Origin: an uncultured Collinsella sp.
Lineage (GTDB): Bacteria > Actinomycetota > Coriobacteriia > Coriobacteriales > Coriobacteriaceae
Assembly: GCA_900544205.1 (NCBI GenBank)
Contig: UQUG01000013.1
Span: 1 to 37,231 of the forward strand
Direction of reading: 5' to 3'
Length of the DNA stretch: 37,231 nt
In this document: piece by piece, positions 30,047 through 37,231 of the stretch
Numbering within the stretch: the first letter of the stretch is position 1
How the letters are laid out: every line of letters starts with the position of its first letter
Position numbers and translations under genes: made by a program
Notes under the pieces: model-generated
Databases searched by the model: none
What the model was told of the DNA's origin: nothing
What the model saw: only the letters and a program-made list of their open reading frames with translations

Positions 30047-31498
30047 GTGGCAGGCTGGAATCTAACCGGCAACAGCGTTTCCGCTGAGTTCGACGGGTCG
30101 GATGAGCAGGAGCGCAAAGAGCTCACCGTGAGCCAGGCGGTCGAGATCGCCGCTGGTGCGCTCGATGCGATTCCGCAGCTGAGCGTTCTGGGCGAGGTCA
30201 CCGGCTTTCGTGGCCCCAATGCCCGAAGCGGCCACTGCTACTTCCAGATCAAGGACGATTCGGCCGCCGTCGACTGCATCATCTGGAAGGGCGCCTATCT
30301 CAAGCGCACCTTCGACTTGCGCGACGGTATGCAGGTGAGCTTTAAGGGCAGCTTTAACCTCTACAAGCCCACAGGCCGTATGAGCTTTGTCGCTCGCTCG
30401 TTCTCTCTGGCGGGGGAGGGCCTGCTGCGTCAACAGGTGGCACAGTTGGCCGAAAAGCTTCGCCGCGAGGGCTTGATGGACGAGTCTCGCAAACGTCGCA
30501 TTCCGGTGTTTTGCTCTCGCGTGGCGGTCGTCACCTCGCTTTCCGGCGCCGTGATCGACGACGTTAAGCGCACGCTGCGCCGTCGCAACCCACTTGTCGA
30601 GCTCGTTTGCGTGGGTGCCAAGGTGCAGGGCGAGGGTGCGCCGGCCGAGCTTGTCGAGGGCTTACATCGTGCTGCCTCCATTGCGCCCACGCCCGATTGC
30701 ATTTTGCTCGTGCGCGGCGGCGGTTCCTTCGAGGACCTCATGACCTTCAACGACGAGGACCTTGCCCGTGCGGTAGCGGCTTGCCCCGTGCCTGTGGTGA
30801 CGGGCATTGGCCATGAGCCCGATACCTCGATCTGCGACATGGTGAGCGACCGTCGCGCTTCCACGCCCACGGCGGCGGCAGAATCCGTGGCACCGGCTAT
30901 GACAGAGCTGGCGGATGTGCTCGAGACGCGCCGTCAGCGCCTAGGTGCTGCGATGGCTTCGATGATCGGGTCGGATCAGGTCGATCTGGAGATGCTCGAT
31001 CAGCGTGGTCGGCGTGCCTGGGATACCTATACGGCGCGCTTGGGCGATGCGCTCGATGCGGCCGCGTGCCGCCCGTGCCTGAACGATCCAACGTTTATGG
31101 TCGAGCGTCGCGAGTCGGAGCTTGCCCTGACCGCTGACCGCCTGTCGGGCGCCATTGCGCGCTCGGTCGGGGTGTTCCGTTCGAACTATGAGCGCCTGCC
31201 CGAGCGCTTGGTCGCAAGCACCTCGGGGCTCGATGGCAAGCGCCATGCGCTCACGCTCGCGAGTTCCCGTCTGGAGCAACAGGGACGCACGATGTTGAGC
31301 AAACCCGCGTCCGACTTGGGTCGCGCAGCGGCCTCGCTCGATGCCCTGTCACCGCTCAAAGTGCTTGCCCGCGGCTACTCCATCGCATACAGCGATGGCG
31401 GCGTGGCTACGAGCGCTAAGACTTTTAAGCCCGGTGACGCCATCCGCGTGCGTATGGCGGATGGTAACGTGGCAGCAACCGTCGATACGGTTGAGTAG
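30047..31498 (+). CDS. xseA: Exodeoxyribonuclease VII large subunit
   Basis: The 483-residue protein is the catalytic subunit of exonuclease VII, which degrades single-stranded DNA from both ends. An N-terminal OB fold (LTVSQAVEIA, LSVLGEVTGF, GHCYFQIKDDSAAVDCIIW) precedes the catalytic part: VAVVTSLSGAVIDDVKRTL, ILLVRGGGSFEDLMTFNDEDLARAV, VVTGIGHEPDTSICDMVSDRRASTPTAAAES. A long helical region follows, ending in LARGYSIAYSDGG. GTG at 30047 has AAAGGAGG five bases upstream; a frame from 30020 is less likely. xseB follows after 42 bp, forming one operon. Confidence 0.94.
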   Translation: MAGWNLTGNSVSAEFDGSDEQERKELTVSQAVEIAAGALDAIPQLSVLGEVTGFRGPNARSGHCYFQIKDDSAAVDCIIWKGAYLKRTFDLRDGMQVSFKGSFNLYKPTGRMSFVARSFSLAGEGLLRQQVAQLAEKLRREGLMDESRKRRIPVFCSRVAVVTSLSGAVIDDVKRTLRRRNPLVELVCVGAKVQGEGAPAELVEGLHRAASIAPTPDCILLVRGGGSFEDLMTFNDEDLARAVAACPVPVVTGIGHEPDTSICDMVSDRRASTPTAAAESVAPAMTELADVLETRRQRLGAAMASMIGSDQVDLEMLDQRGRRAWDTYTARLGDALDAAACRPCLNDPTFMVERRESELALTADRLSGAIARSVGVFRSNYERLPERLVASTSGLDGKRHALTLASSRLEQQGRTMLSKPASDLGRAAASLDALSPLKVLARGYSIAYSDGGVATSAKTFKPGDAIRVRMADGNVAATVDTVE

Positions 31499-31540
31499 AC
31501 CGCGTTTCATTGTGATAGACCTTTAGGAAAGGAAACAGAT

Positions 31541-31807
31541 ATGGCAGAGAAGACCCCGGTCGAGCAGCTTACGTACAAGCAGGCCTCGCAGGAGCTGGAG
31601 CTCATTATCCGCAGCCTGGAGTCGGGCGACATGGAGCTCGAGGAATCGCTCGAGAGCTACACCCGCGGCGTCGAGCTTCTTAAGAGCCTGCGTACCCGCC
31701 TGACTGATGCCGAGCAGAAGGTCTCGGTGCTCCTTAAGGACGTCGACGGCAACGACGTGCTCGCCGACGGCGAAGCCGCCAACACCGACGACAACCTCTC
31801 GTTCTAG
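31541..31807 (+). CDS. xseB: Exodeoxyribonuclease VII small subunit
   Basis: The 88-residue protein binds the large subunit as short helices. Motifs are LTYKQASQELELIIRSLESG, MELEESLESYTRGVELLKSL and RLTDAEQKVSVLL, with an acidic tail. It follows xseA by 42 bp with AGGAAAGG before its ATG, and fits the normal family size. Confidence 0.93.
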   Translation: MAEKTPVEQLTYKQASQELELIIRSLESGDMELEESLESYTRGVELLKSLRTRLTDAEQKVSVLLKDVDGNDVLADGEAANTDDNLSF

Positions 31808-31856
31808 CCATCCCGACCAAATATAATTACCTTGGTCTGTGAGAAAGGAACCAGCT

Positions 31857-32192
31857 ATGTGTGATTGCATCTTCTGCAAAATCGCCAACCACGAGATACC
31901 CTCGACCGTTGTCTATGAGGACGACCAGGTCATCGCGTTCGACGACCTTAATCCCCAGGCGCCGGTCCACACGCTCGTGATTCCCAAGAAGCACTACAGC
32001 GACATCGCCGACAACGTGCCTGCCGAGACCATAGGCGCCATGGCTCACGCCATCCAGGAGGTCGCCAAGGCCAAGGGCCTGGAGGACGGTTTCCGCGTCA
32101 TCTCCAACAAGGGCGTCAACGCCGGCCAGACCGTCATGCACTTCCACATGCACGTCCTCGGCGGCAAGAACCTGGGCGAGAACCTCATCTGA
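31857..32192 (+). CDS. HIT family nucleotide hydrolase
   Basis: The 111-residue protein has the histidine triad MHFHMHVLGG and the N-terminal CDCIFCKIANHEIPS, with a CXXC that may bind zinc. Members hydrolyse nucleoside phosphoramidates or adenylated products. The ATG at 31857 has AAAGGA six bases upstream; a frame from 31839 adds six residues. It follows xseB by 49 bp and may be in its transcript. Confidence 0.92.
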   Translation: MCDCIFCKIANHEIPSTVVYEDDQVIAFDDLNPQAPVHTLVIPKKHYSDIADNVPAETIGAMAHAIQEVAKAKGLEDGFRVISNKGVNAGQTVMHFHMHVLGGKNLGENLI

Positions 32193-32233
32193 GGGCGCGC
32201 AGTCCGTCGCCTTGGCTGCCTTTGGAGTAATCT

Positions 32234-33124
32234 ATGCAGCTTTCTCAACTCGAATACCTTCAAGCAGTAGCGAGCTATGGCGGCGTGCGCAAGGCTGCTC
32301 GCGCCGTCCATGTGAGTCCACAGGCCGTTTCGTCGGCAATTAAGAAGTTGGAATCTGAGTATCAGATTGCTTTGCTCGATCGATCGACGGGGGAGGCTGC
32401 TTTGTCTCCTGCGGGCCGGGAGTTTGCGCGTCGTGCACGCATGGTCTTGGCACAAGTCGATGATCTCAAAAAGTACGCTCAATCGATGGGCGACGGCGTT
32501 TCGCCCGACGGCCATTTTCGTCTCTACGCCCCCTGCCTTCACGGGCGGGGGCTCCTTTTTTCCGAAAACTGGTACGACTCGTTTGAAAGCTTGCACCCTC
32601 AGATCCACCTCGATGTGTGGCATCAGTCAACGGCTACATGCTTTGAGTCGCTCATGCTTGGAATTTCGGATGCAGCCATCTCATTTGAGGAACCACGGGA
32701 CGGCGCCCTTTCTTCGAAGTACTTGGGCGAAAAGGAGCTCAAGGTTCTTTCGTGCCCGGCGGGTCATCAATCTGTGGAAGCTATGACCATTCGTGAGCTA
32801 CTGGGCGGCAGGCTCGCCGTTCCAATTAATTTGTCACCCTGTCTCAATGCAATCAACCAATGTCCCGAAGCCCAGCTCGTTAATTTCCGCTTCCGTGATG
32901 TCGAATACGGAAGCAGGGCGCAGACTGAGTTTCTTCAGGCCGGGGGATTGATATTGAGTTTGTCTGGGTCCTCTCTCGCATCGGATGGATCAGAAGTGAG
33001 TGAGTGCTCCATTGAAGGTTCGCGTGATGTAACCTTGCCTATCTACTTTTGCTATCGGCAAAATTCCTGGACTGATCGACACCAGACGGTTTTCCTTCAC
33101 CTATTGCGCCATCTCGCTTCGTGA
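32234..33124 (+). CDS. LysR family transcriptional regulator
   Basis: The 296-residue protein has the LysR N-terminal helix-turn-helix (QLSQLEYLQAVASYGGVRKAARAVHVSPQAVSSAIKKLE, motif only) with an AALSPAGREFARRARM linker helix and a periplasmic-binding-like effector domain. Codon use and GC are lower than upstream genes. It lies 119 bp before an MFS transporter and is read in the same direction, so it may control that transporter. The effector cannot be read from sequence. Confidence 0.85.
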   Translation: MQLSQLEYLQAVASYGGVRKAARAVHVSPQAVSSAIKKLESEYQIALLDRSTGEAALSPAGREFARRARMVLAQVDDLKKYAQSMGDGVSPDGHFRLYAPCLHGRGLLFSENWYDSFESLHPQIHLDVWHQSTATCFESLMLGISDAAISFEEPRDGALSSKYLGEKELKVLSCPAGHQSVEAMTIRELLGGRLAVPINLSPCLNAINQCPEAQLVNFRFRDVEYGSRAQTEFLQAGGLILSLSGSSLASDGSEVSECSIEGSRDVTLPIYFCYRQNSWTDRHQTVFLHLLRHLAS

Positions 33125-33243
33125 GACCATTTGGCATCGCGTCGTCAAGTGAATAGTGACGCTTCGTAACGCATGGTTGACGGCTTTGCCCTCATACTTT
33201 TTCAAGATTTCGGTTTGGATTATCGACTCTTGGAGGGCGAAGC

Positions 33244-34404
33244 ATGAAAAAACGTATTGTTTTGCTTTATATGACGTTCGTTTTCCTGTCGAACTTCAGC
33301 ACCATCTTGTATTTTCTGACGGTTTACCTTGAGTTTGTTGGTTTCTCGATGATGGCGATTTCTGGCATGATGATTGCATACCAAGTGAGCAAGTTCATTC
33401 TTGAGGTTCCTACTGGTTATATTGCTGACAGGTTTGGACGAAAGGCAAGCGGCCTCGTTGGCGTCGCGGGAATGCTCGGATACTATGCCGCCCTGCTTCT
33501 CATCCGGTCTCCTGTGCTTTTAATCGGCGCATTTGCTCTCAAAGGTTTTGCCGTCGCATGCGTGAGCGGATCCATCGAAGCGATTTTTATTGACAGCGTC
33601 TCCCAGGAACAGCTTGTGAGACTTAATGTGGTTGAGCGATTCGTCTTCTATGCGTCTTATGCCCTTTCTGCTTGTGTGGGCGGTTACATCTCGTCCGTTG
33701 GTGCGTATTACGTCGGTCTTTCGGCAGATATCTGCGCCATGGTGCTCACACTGGCTGTCGTTGCCTGTATCCCTGAGGAGCGAAGAGAAGACGCTGCGAC
33801 GACGTTCGAGCGTGGAATTAGCCCAAGGATGATTGGGGCGGCTATTTCGAGCAACAGTATTATTCGCTCAGCGTTCGTTATGGACTGCTCTCAGGCTTTT
33901 GCTTTCGTCGCTTTGGAAGACTTTTTCTCGCTGCTGCTTGCAGACCGCGGAATGAGCGCCGTTGCTTCGGGCGTGACCATTGCGGCTCAGCTCCTTGTTT
34001 CCGCCTCCATAGGGTTTATCGTACCCAGCGTGATTGCCCGTGTCGATAAGGGTCGTTTTGCGCGCATTTGCGGCATAGTTCGCCTTTTCTTAACTGCTTT
34101 GTTTTTGATTCCCTTTACTCCGACTTTTTTGCTGCCCGTGTTTTATGTGCTGCAGACGGTTGCTTACTCGTTATTTGCTCCGATCAAATACTCGGTTTTC
34201 CAAAATAATGCCGATTCTTCGATGCGGTGCTCGCTCATTTCGGTTCAAAGCCAAATGGTGGCGGTGGGCGCTGTTCTTTTCTATCTGTTCAATGCTGTGT
34301 TGAGTAGCGTTGTGGGTATTCGGGTTGTGCTGCTTGTTGCGCTCGGGATTTCTTCTCTGGCGTATATTCCCACGCTATTTCGTCTTACAAGTCAAAGACC
34401 ATGA
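33244..34404 (+). CDS. MFS transporter
   Basis: The 386-residue protein has about 11 to 12 hydrophobic spans, starting MKKRIVLLYMTFVFLSNFSTI. Motif A of the major facilitator family is visible as GYIADRFGRKASG after span 2. The second half starts near IGAAISSNSIIRSA. It is probably a proton-coupled exporter of drug or small molecule, but the substrate is unknown. Low GC, together with the LysR gene before it, suggests acquisition or relaxed base composition. The ATG has GGAGGGCG upstream. Confidence 0.85.
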   Translation: MKKRIVLLYMTFVFLSNFSTILYFLTVYLEFVGFSMMAISGMMIAYQVSKFILEVPTGYIADRFGRKASGLVGVAGMLGYYAALLLIRSPVLLIGAFALKGFAVACVSGSIEAIFIDSVSQEQLVRLNVVERFVFYASYALSACVGGYISSVGAYYVGLSADICAMVLTLAVVACIPEERREDAATTFERGISPRMIGAAISSNSIIRSAFVMDCSQAFAFVALEDFFSLLLADRGMSAVASGVTIAAQLLVSASIGFIVPSVIARVDKGRFARICGIVRLFLTALFLIPFTPTFLLPVFYVLQTVAYSLFAPIKYSVFQNNADSSMRCSLISVQSQMVAVGAVLFYLFNAVLSSVVGIRVVLLVALGISSLAYIPTLFRLTSQRP

Positions 34405-34437
34405 GCACTCATGCATCGATAACTTATATATCAACGC

Positions 34438-34473
34438 AATAAACCCGAGCGCGAGGGCGTTTGGGTTTATTAT
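34438..34473 (+). terminator. Terminator between MFS and acetate kinase genes
   Basis: AATAAACCCGAGCGC pairs with GCGTTTGGGTTTATT (15 bp with two wobbles, loop GAGG), followed by T-rich sequence. Confidence 0.75.
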
Positions 34474-34524
34474 TGAAGCGTATGTAACCTGGCGGCGCCA
34501 CACCGCCTGTTAGTAGGGAGACAC

Positions 34525-35703
34525 ATGAACGTTCTGGTCGTCAACGCAGGATCTTCGACCCTTAAGTATCAGGTCATCGATACCAAGTCCCACAAGGTGT
34601 CCGCAAAGGGCTCCTGCGAGCGCGTCTGCTTTACCGGCGGTACCTTCACCCACGCTGCCAACGGTTCCAAGAAGGTGACCGAGAACATCGAGTTCCCCGA
34701 CCACAAGGTCGCCATCGAGGTCGTTCTGAAGGACCTCGAGGCCAACGGCGTCAAGATCGAGGGTATTGGCCACCGTATCGTTCAGGGCGGCTGGTACTTT
34801 GGCGACTCCTCCCTCGTCGACGAGGACGTTCTCGCCAAGATCCGCGAGGTCGCCCCGCTGGCGCCGCTGCACAACAACCCCGAGGCCAACGTTATCGAGT
34901 ACTGCCTGGAGCAGTATCCCGACCTGCCCAACGTCACGGTCTACGACACCGCTTTCCACTTCAACATGCCCGAGGTCGCCAAGACTTACGCCCTGCCCAA
35001 GGACGTCTGCGACAAGCTGCACATCCGTAAGTACGGCGCCCACGGCACTAGCTACCGTTACATCTCCAAGAAGGTCGCCGAGATGACCAACGGCGAGGCC
35101 CGCAAGGTCGTCGTTTGCCATATCGGCTCCGGCGCTTCCCTGTGCGCCATCGAGGACGGCAAGTGCATGGACACCACCATGGGTCTCACCCCGCTCGACG
35201 GCGTCATGATGGGCACTCGCTGCGGCTCCATCGACCCGGCTACCGTGTGCTACCTGCAGCGCGAGGGCGGCTACACCTTCGACGAGGTCGACGAGATGAT
35301 GAACAAGAAGTCCGGCCTTTTGGCTGTGACCGGTGGCAAGACCAACGACTGCCGCAACGTCGAGGAGCTCGCCGCCGCTGGCGACCCCGAGGCTCAGCTC
35401 GCCTTCGACATGTTCGTCTACAAGATTGCCGCCAAGGCTGCCGAGATGGCCACTTCCATGTGTGGCATGGACACCCTGGTCTTTACCGCCGGCATCGGCG
35501 AGCACGCTCCGGCTGTTCGCGCTGGCGTGGCCGACCGTCTGGCCTTTATGGGCGTCAAGATGGACCATGCCCGTAACGCCCTGCGTGGCGATGGCGCTTG
35601 GTGCCTGTCTGCCAAGGATTCCAAGGTCAAGATCTTCGTCATCCCCACGGACGAGGAGTTCATGATCGCCTCCGACGTCGAGCGCATCGTCAACGGCAAG
35701 TAA
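34525..35703 (+). CDS. ackA: Acetate kinase family protein, diverged copy 1
   Basis: The 392-residue enzyme belongs to the ASKHA acetate/propionate kinases, which make ATP from an acyl phosphate. It starts MNVLVVNAGSSTLKYQ, where the usual motif is NAGSSSLK. GHRIVQGG, VYDTAFHFNMP, YGAHGTSYRY (usual HGTSHRY), CHIGSGASL (usual HLGNGAS), TTMGLTPLDGVMMGTRCGSIDP, TAGIGEHAP and IPTDEEFMI follow. Several signature residues therefore differ from family norm while the fold is complete. It may be a specialised acyl kinase. The ATG follows GTAGGGAG. No phosphotransacetylase gene is in the window. Confidence 0.88.
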   Translation: MNVLVVNAGSSTLKYQVIDTKSHKVSAKGSCERVCFTGGTFTHAANGSKKVTENIEFPDHKVAIEVVLKDLEANGVKIEGIGHRIVQGGWYFGDSSLVDEDVLAKIREVAPLAPLHNNPEANVIEYCLEQYPDLPNVTVYDTAFHFNMPEVAKTYALPKDVCDKLHIRKYGAHGTSYRYISKKVAEMTNGEARKVVVCHIGSGASLCAIEDGKCMDTTMGLTPLDGVMMGTRCGSIDPATVCYLQREGGYTFDEVDEMMNKKSGLLAVTGGKTNDCRNVEELAAAGDPEAQLAFDMFVYKIAAKAAEMATSMCGMDTLVFTAGIGEHAPAVRAGVADRLAFMGVKMDHARNALRGDGAWCLSAKDSKVKIFVIPTDEEFMIASDVERIVNGK

Positions 35704-35705
35704 TT

Positions 35706-35755
35706 GCAAGAGGGGAGGGGCTGGACGACCGAGCGCCGTTCGGCCCCTCTTTTGC
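35706..35755 (+). terminator. Terminator between the two acetate kinase genes
   Basis: AAGAGGGG (35708-35715) pairs with CCCCTCTT (35744-35751), with further T; an inner GGGGC/GCCCC pairing is possible. It makes the second copy independent. Confidence 0.7.
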
Positions 35756-35784
35756 GCTCGTTGGGCGATATGACTGATAGCTAT

Positions 35785-35801
35785 TTATCAAGTTGTGATA
35801 A
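35785..35801. promoter_or_regulatory. 17-bp palindrome in the second acetate kinase promoter
   Basis: TTATCAAGTTGTGATAA is a perfect 6+5+6 palindrome, overlapped by AAGTTGTGATAACTT. It lies 67 bp before the ATG at 35868, next to TAAAAT (a -10 candidate). It resembles a CRP/FNR-type operator in layout only. Confidence 0.5.
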
Positions 35802-35867
35802 CTTCTTATTAAAATGCGGCCGCCTTAAGGGGTCTGCGTCGACCGTATTGCACTGCAAAGGAGTCTC

Positions 35868-37046
35868 ATGAACGTACTTGTTGTCAACGCCGGCAGCTCA
35901 AGCCTTAAATATCAGCTTTTGGATACCGATACCCGAGAGGTTTTCGCCAAGGGCAACTGCGAACGTATCGGTTCGGACATGGGCATCTTTGGCCACTCCG
36001 AGAACGGTGGCGCCAAGCAGACCGAGGAGGTCCCTTTCCCCGATCATCGCTCTGCTATCGCTCGCGTGCTCGAGGAGCTCGAGAAGACCGACTTTACGAT
36101 TGATGGCATTGGCCATCGTATCGTTCAGGGCGGTTGGCACTTCGATGATTCCGCGGTCGTCGACGATGAGGTCATGGCTAAGATCCTTGAGGTCGCCCCG
36201 CTCGCCCCGCTGCACAATTACGGCGAGGCCGCAGCAATCGAGTATTGCCGCGAGAAGTATCCGGAGCTGCCCAACGTGGCCGTCTTCGATACCTCGTTCC
36301 ACATGACCATGCCCGAGGTCGCCTACACCTACGCGCTGCCCAAGGACGTGTGCGACAAGTACCACGTGCGCAAGTACGGTGCCCACGGCACGAGCCATCG
36401 CTATGAGTGGATGATGGCCAAGGAGATCCTGGGCTCGCGCTGCCACCGTCTGCTTTCGTGCCATCTGGGCAACGGTGCTTCGCTCGCCGCCATCGAGGAC
36501 GGCGTGTGCCGCGACACCACGATGGGCCTCACACCGCTTGACGGTCTGATGATGGGCACCCGCTGCGGTTCCATTGACCCGGCTACCGTATGCTACCTGC
36601 AGCGCGAGGGCGGCTACAGCTACCAGGAAGTCGACGACATGATGAACAAGCAGTCCGGCCTGCTTGCCATTTCGGGTATCTCCAACGACGCCCGCGACAT
36701 CCGTACACGCGCCTCCGAGGGCGACGAGCGCTGCCTGCTCGCCTTCGATATGTTCGCCTACAAGGCCATGCAGCAGGCCGGCTCTATGATTGCTTCCATG
36801 GCGGGCGTGGACACCATCACCTTTACCGCCGGTATCGGCGAGAACGACTGGTCGATCCGCAAGGCCTTCTGCGATTGCTTTGAGTGGCTGGGCGTACGCA
36901 TCGACAACAACAAGAACCGCGAGGCCGTGGGCAACGGCCCGCAGGTCATCAGCGCCGCCGGTTCCGCCGTCACGGTCATGGTCATCCCCACCGACGAGGA
37001 ATACATGATCGCCCACGACGTCGAGCGCCTGACCAAGAACAACTAA
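35868..37046 (+). CDS. ackA: Acetate kinase, canonical copy 2
   Basis: The 392-residue enzyme converts acetyl phosphate and ADP to acetate and ATP, the energy-yielding end of acetate fermentation. It has NAGSSSLKYQ, GHRIVQGG, VFDTSFHMTMP, YGAHGTSHRYEW, CHLGNGASLAAIEDG, MGLTPLDGLMMGTRCGSIDP, FTAGIGENDW and IPTDEEYMIAHDVERL. All key motifs are canonical, unlike the first copy. The ATG follows AAAGGAG. It has its own promoter region with a palindrome and its own terminator. Confidence 0.95.
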   Translation: MNVLVVNAGSSSLKYQLLDTDTREVFAKGNCERIGSDMGIFGHSENGGAKQTEEVPFPDHRSAIARVLEELEKTDFTIDGIGHRIVQGGWHFDDSAVVDDEVMAKILEVAPLAPLHNYGEAAAIEYCREKYPELPNVAVFDTSFHMTMPEVAYTYALPKDVCDKYHVRKYGAHGTSHRYEWMMAKEILGSRCHRLLSCHLGNGASLAAIEDGVCRDTTMGLTPLDGLMMGTRCGSIDPATVCYLQREGGYSYQEVDDMMNKQSGLLAISGISNDARDIRTRASEGDERCLLAFDMFAYKAMQQAGSMIASMAGVDTITFTAGIGENDWSIRKAFCDCFEWLGVRIDNNKNREAVGNGPQVISAAGSAVTVMVIPTDEEYMIAHDVERLTKNN

Positions 37047-37060
37047 CGCGCGCATTTGCA

Positions 37061-37107
37061 AGTAAACGATAGGCCTCCAGAGCAACAGCTCCGGAGGCCT
37101 ATTTACT
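37061..37107 (+). terminator. Hairpin terminator after the second acetate kinase gene
   Basis: AGTAAA, TAGGCCTCC and GAGC pair with GCTC, GGAGGCCTA and TTTACT around an AACA loop. The T stretch is interrupted. Confidence 0.7.
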
Positions 37108-37231
37108 ACTGGACGGAAACTCCATCCCATTTAGAACGCGAATTCCGGGACGCACTTTCCGGTTGAGGCACGTAGCGGGTCGCGCGCGCAGACGTGGTGT
37201 AAGAGTGTCCTGAGGTCCGTCGCTGCAAGTC
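37106..37231 (-). other. Unassigned end of window with a partial open frame
   Basis: A minus-strand frame is open from the window edge (37231) to a stop at 37106, 41 codons rich in Ser and Arg, ending KWDGVSVQ. It may be the 3' end of a gene or chance. Nothing else is seen here. Confidence 0.2.

Overview
The window looks like a chromosomal segment of a high-GC, Gram-positive gut anaerobe of the class Coriobacteriia, most like Collinsella. This is inferred from gene content (fermentative L-lactate dehydrogenase, two acetate kinases, ECF vitamin/amino-acid transport, acetylated diaminopimelate pathway), codon use, strong GGAGG-type ribosome sites and GC-rich hairpin terminators. No database search was possible, so the genus is an inference. 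No rRNA, tRNA, CRISPR array or intact insertion sequence was recognised.

Layout. 1-1640: an AT-rich edge carrying a 5'-damaged radical SAM gene followed by a 36-residue peptide gene and a terminator; this is the best candidate for a foreign peptide-modification cassette. 1762-7436: glutamine-dependent NAD synthetase, a class I/II aminotransferase, L-lactate dehydrogenase and a YejK-type nucleoid-associated protein, each followed by or separated by hairpins. 7476-12988: a lysine locus. A minus-strand operon (lysA-dapA, dapB, dapH) runs from a lysine riboswitch, and a divergent M20 amidohydrolase (probable N-acetyl-diaminopimelate deacetylase) faces it. LysA and DapA form a single open frame. 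13003-16600: a HigBA-type toxin/antitoxin pair, small membrane and FxLYD proteins, an HTH protein and a membrane Ser/Thr kinase. 16611-18610: a secreted coiled-coil cell-wall hydrolase and a MOSC protein, both minus. 18845-20932: ATP-grasp ligase plus aspartate racemase, probably making and attaching D-Asp in peptidoglycan. 21058-24614: an ECF transporter operon (S, fused double ATPase, T) preceded by a short leader peptide with three consecutive Trp codons and a terminator, which points to tryptophan as its substrate. 24739-27869: a membrane-anchored C69 dipeptidase, a 30-residue membrane peptide gene and a diacylglycerol-kinase-like lipid kinase, all minus. 27968-32192: RNase D, a YugP-type membrane protease, exonuclease VII (xseA, xseB) and a HIT protein. 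32234-34404: a LysR regulator and an MFS transporter with lower GC. 34525-37046: two tandem acetate kinase genes.

Four observations stand out. (1) Two copies of an apparently structured RNA element, at 7476-7579 and 23655-23755, share internal-loop sequences and show compensatory stem changes. (2) The Trp-leader attenuator of the ECF operon sits inside a 21-nt inverted repeat. (3) The LysA-DapA fusion is controlled by a lysine riboswitch whose P1 strand can pair next to the ribosome site. (4) The radical SAM gene plus short peptide at the left edge may be a RiPP-like system.
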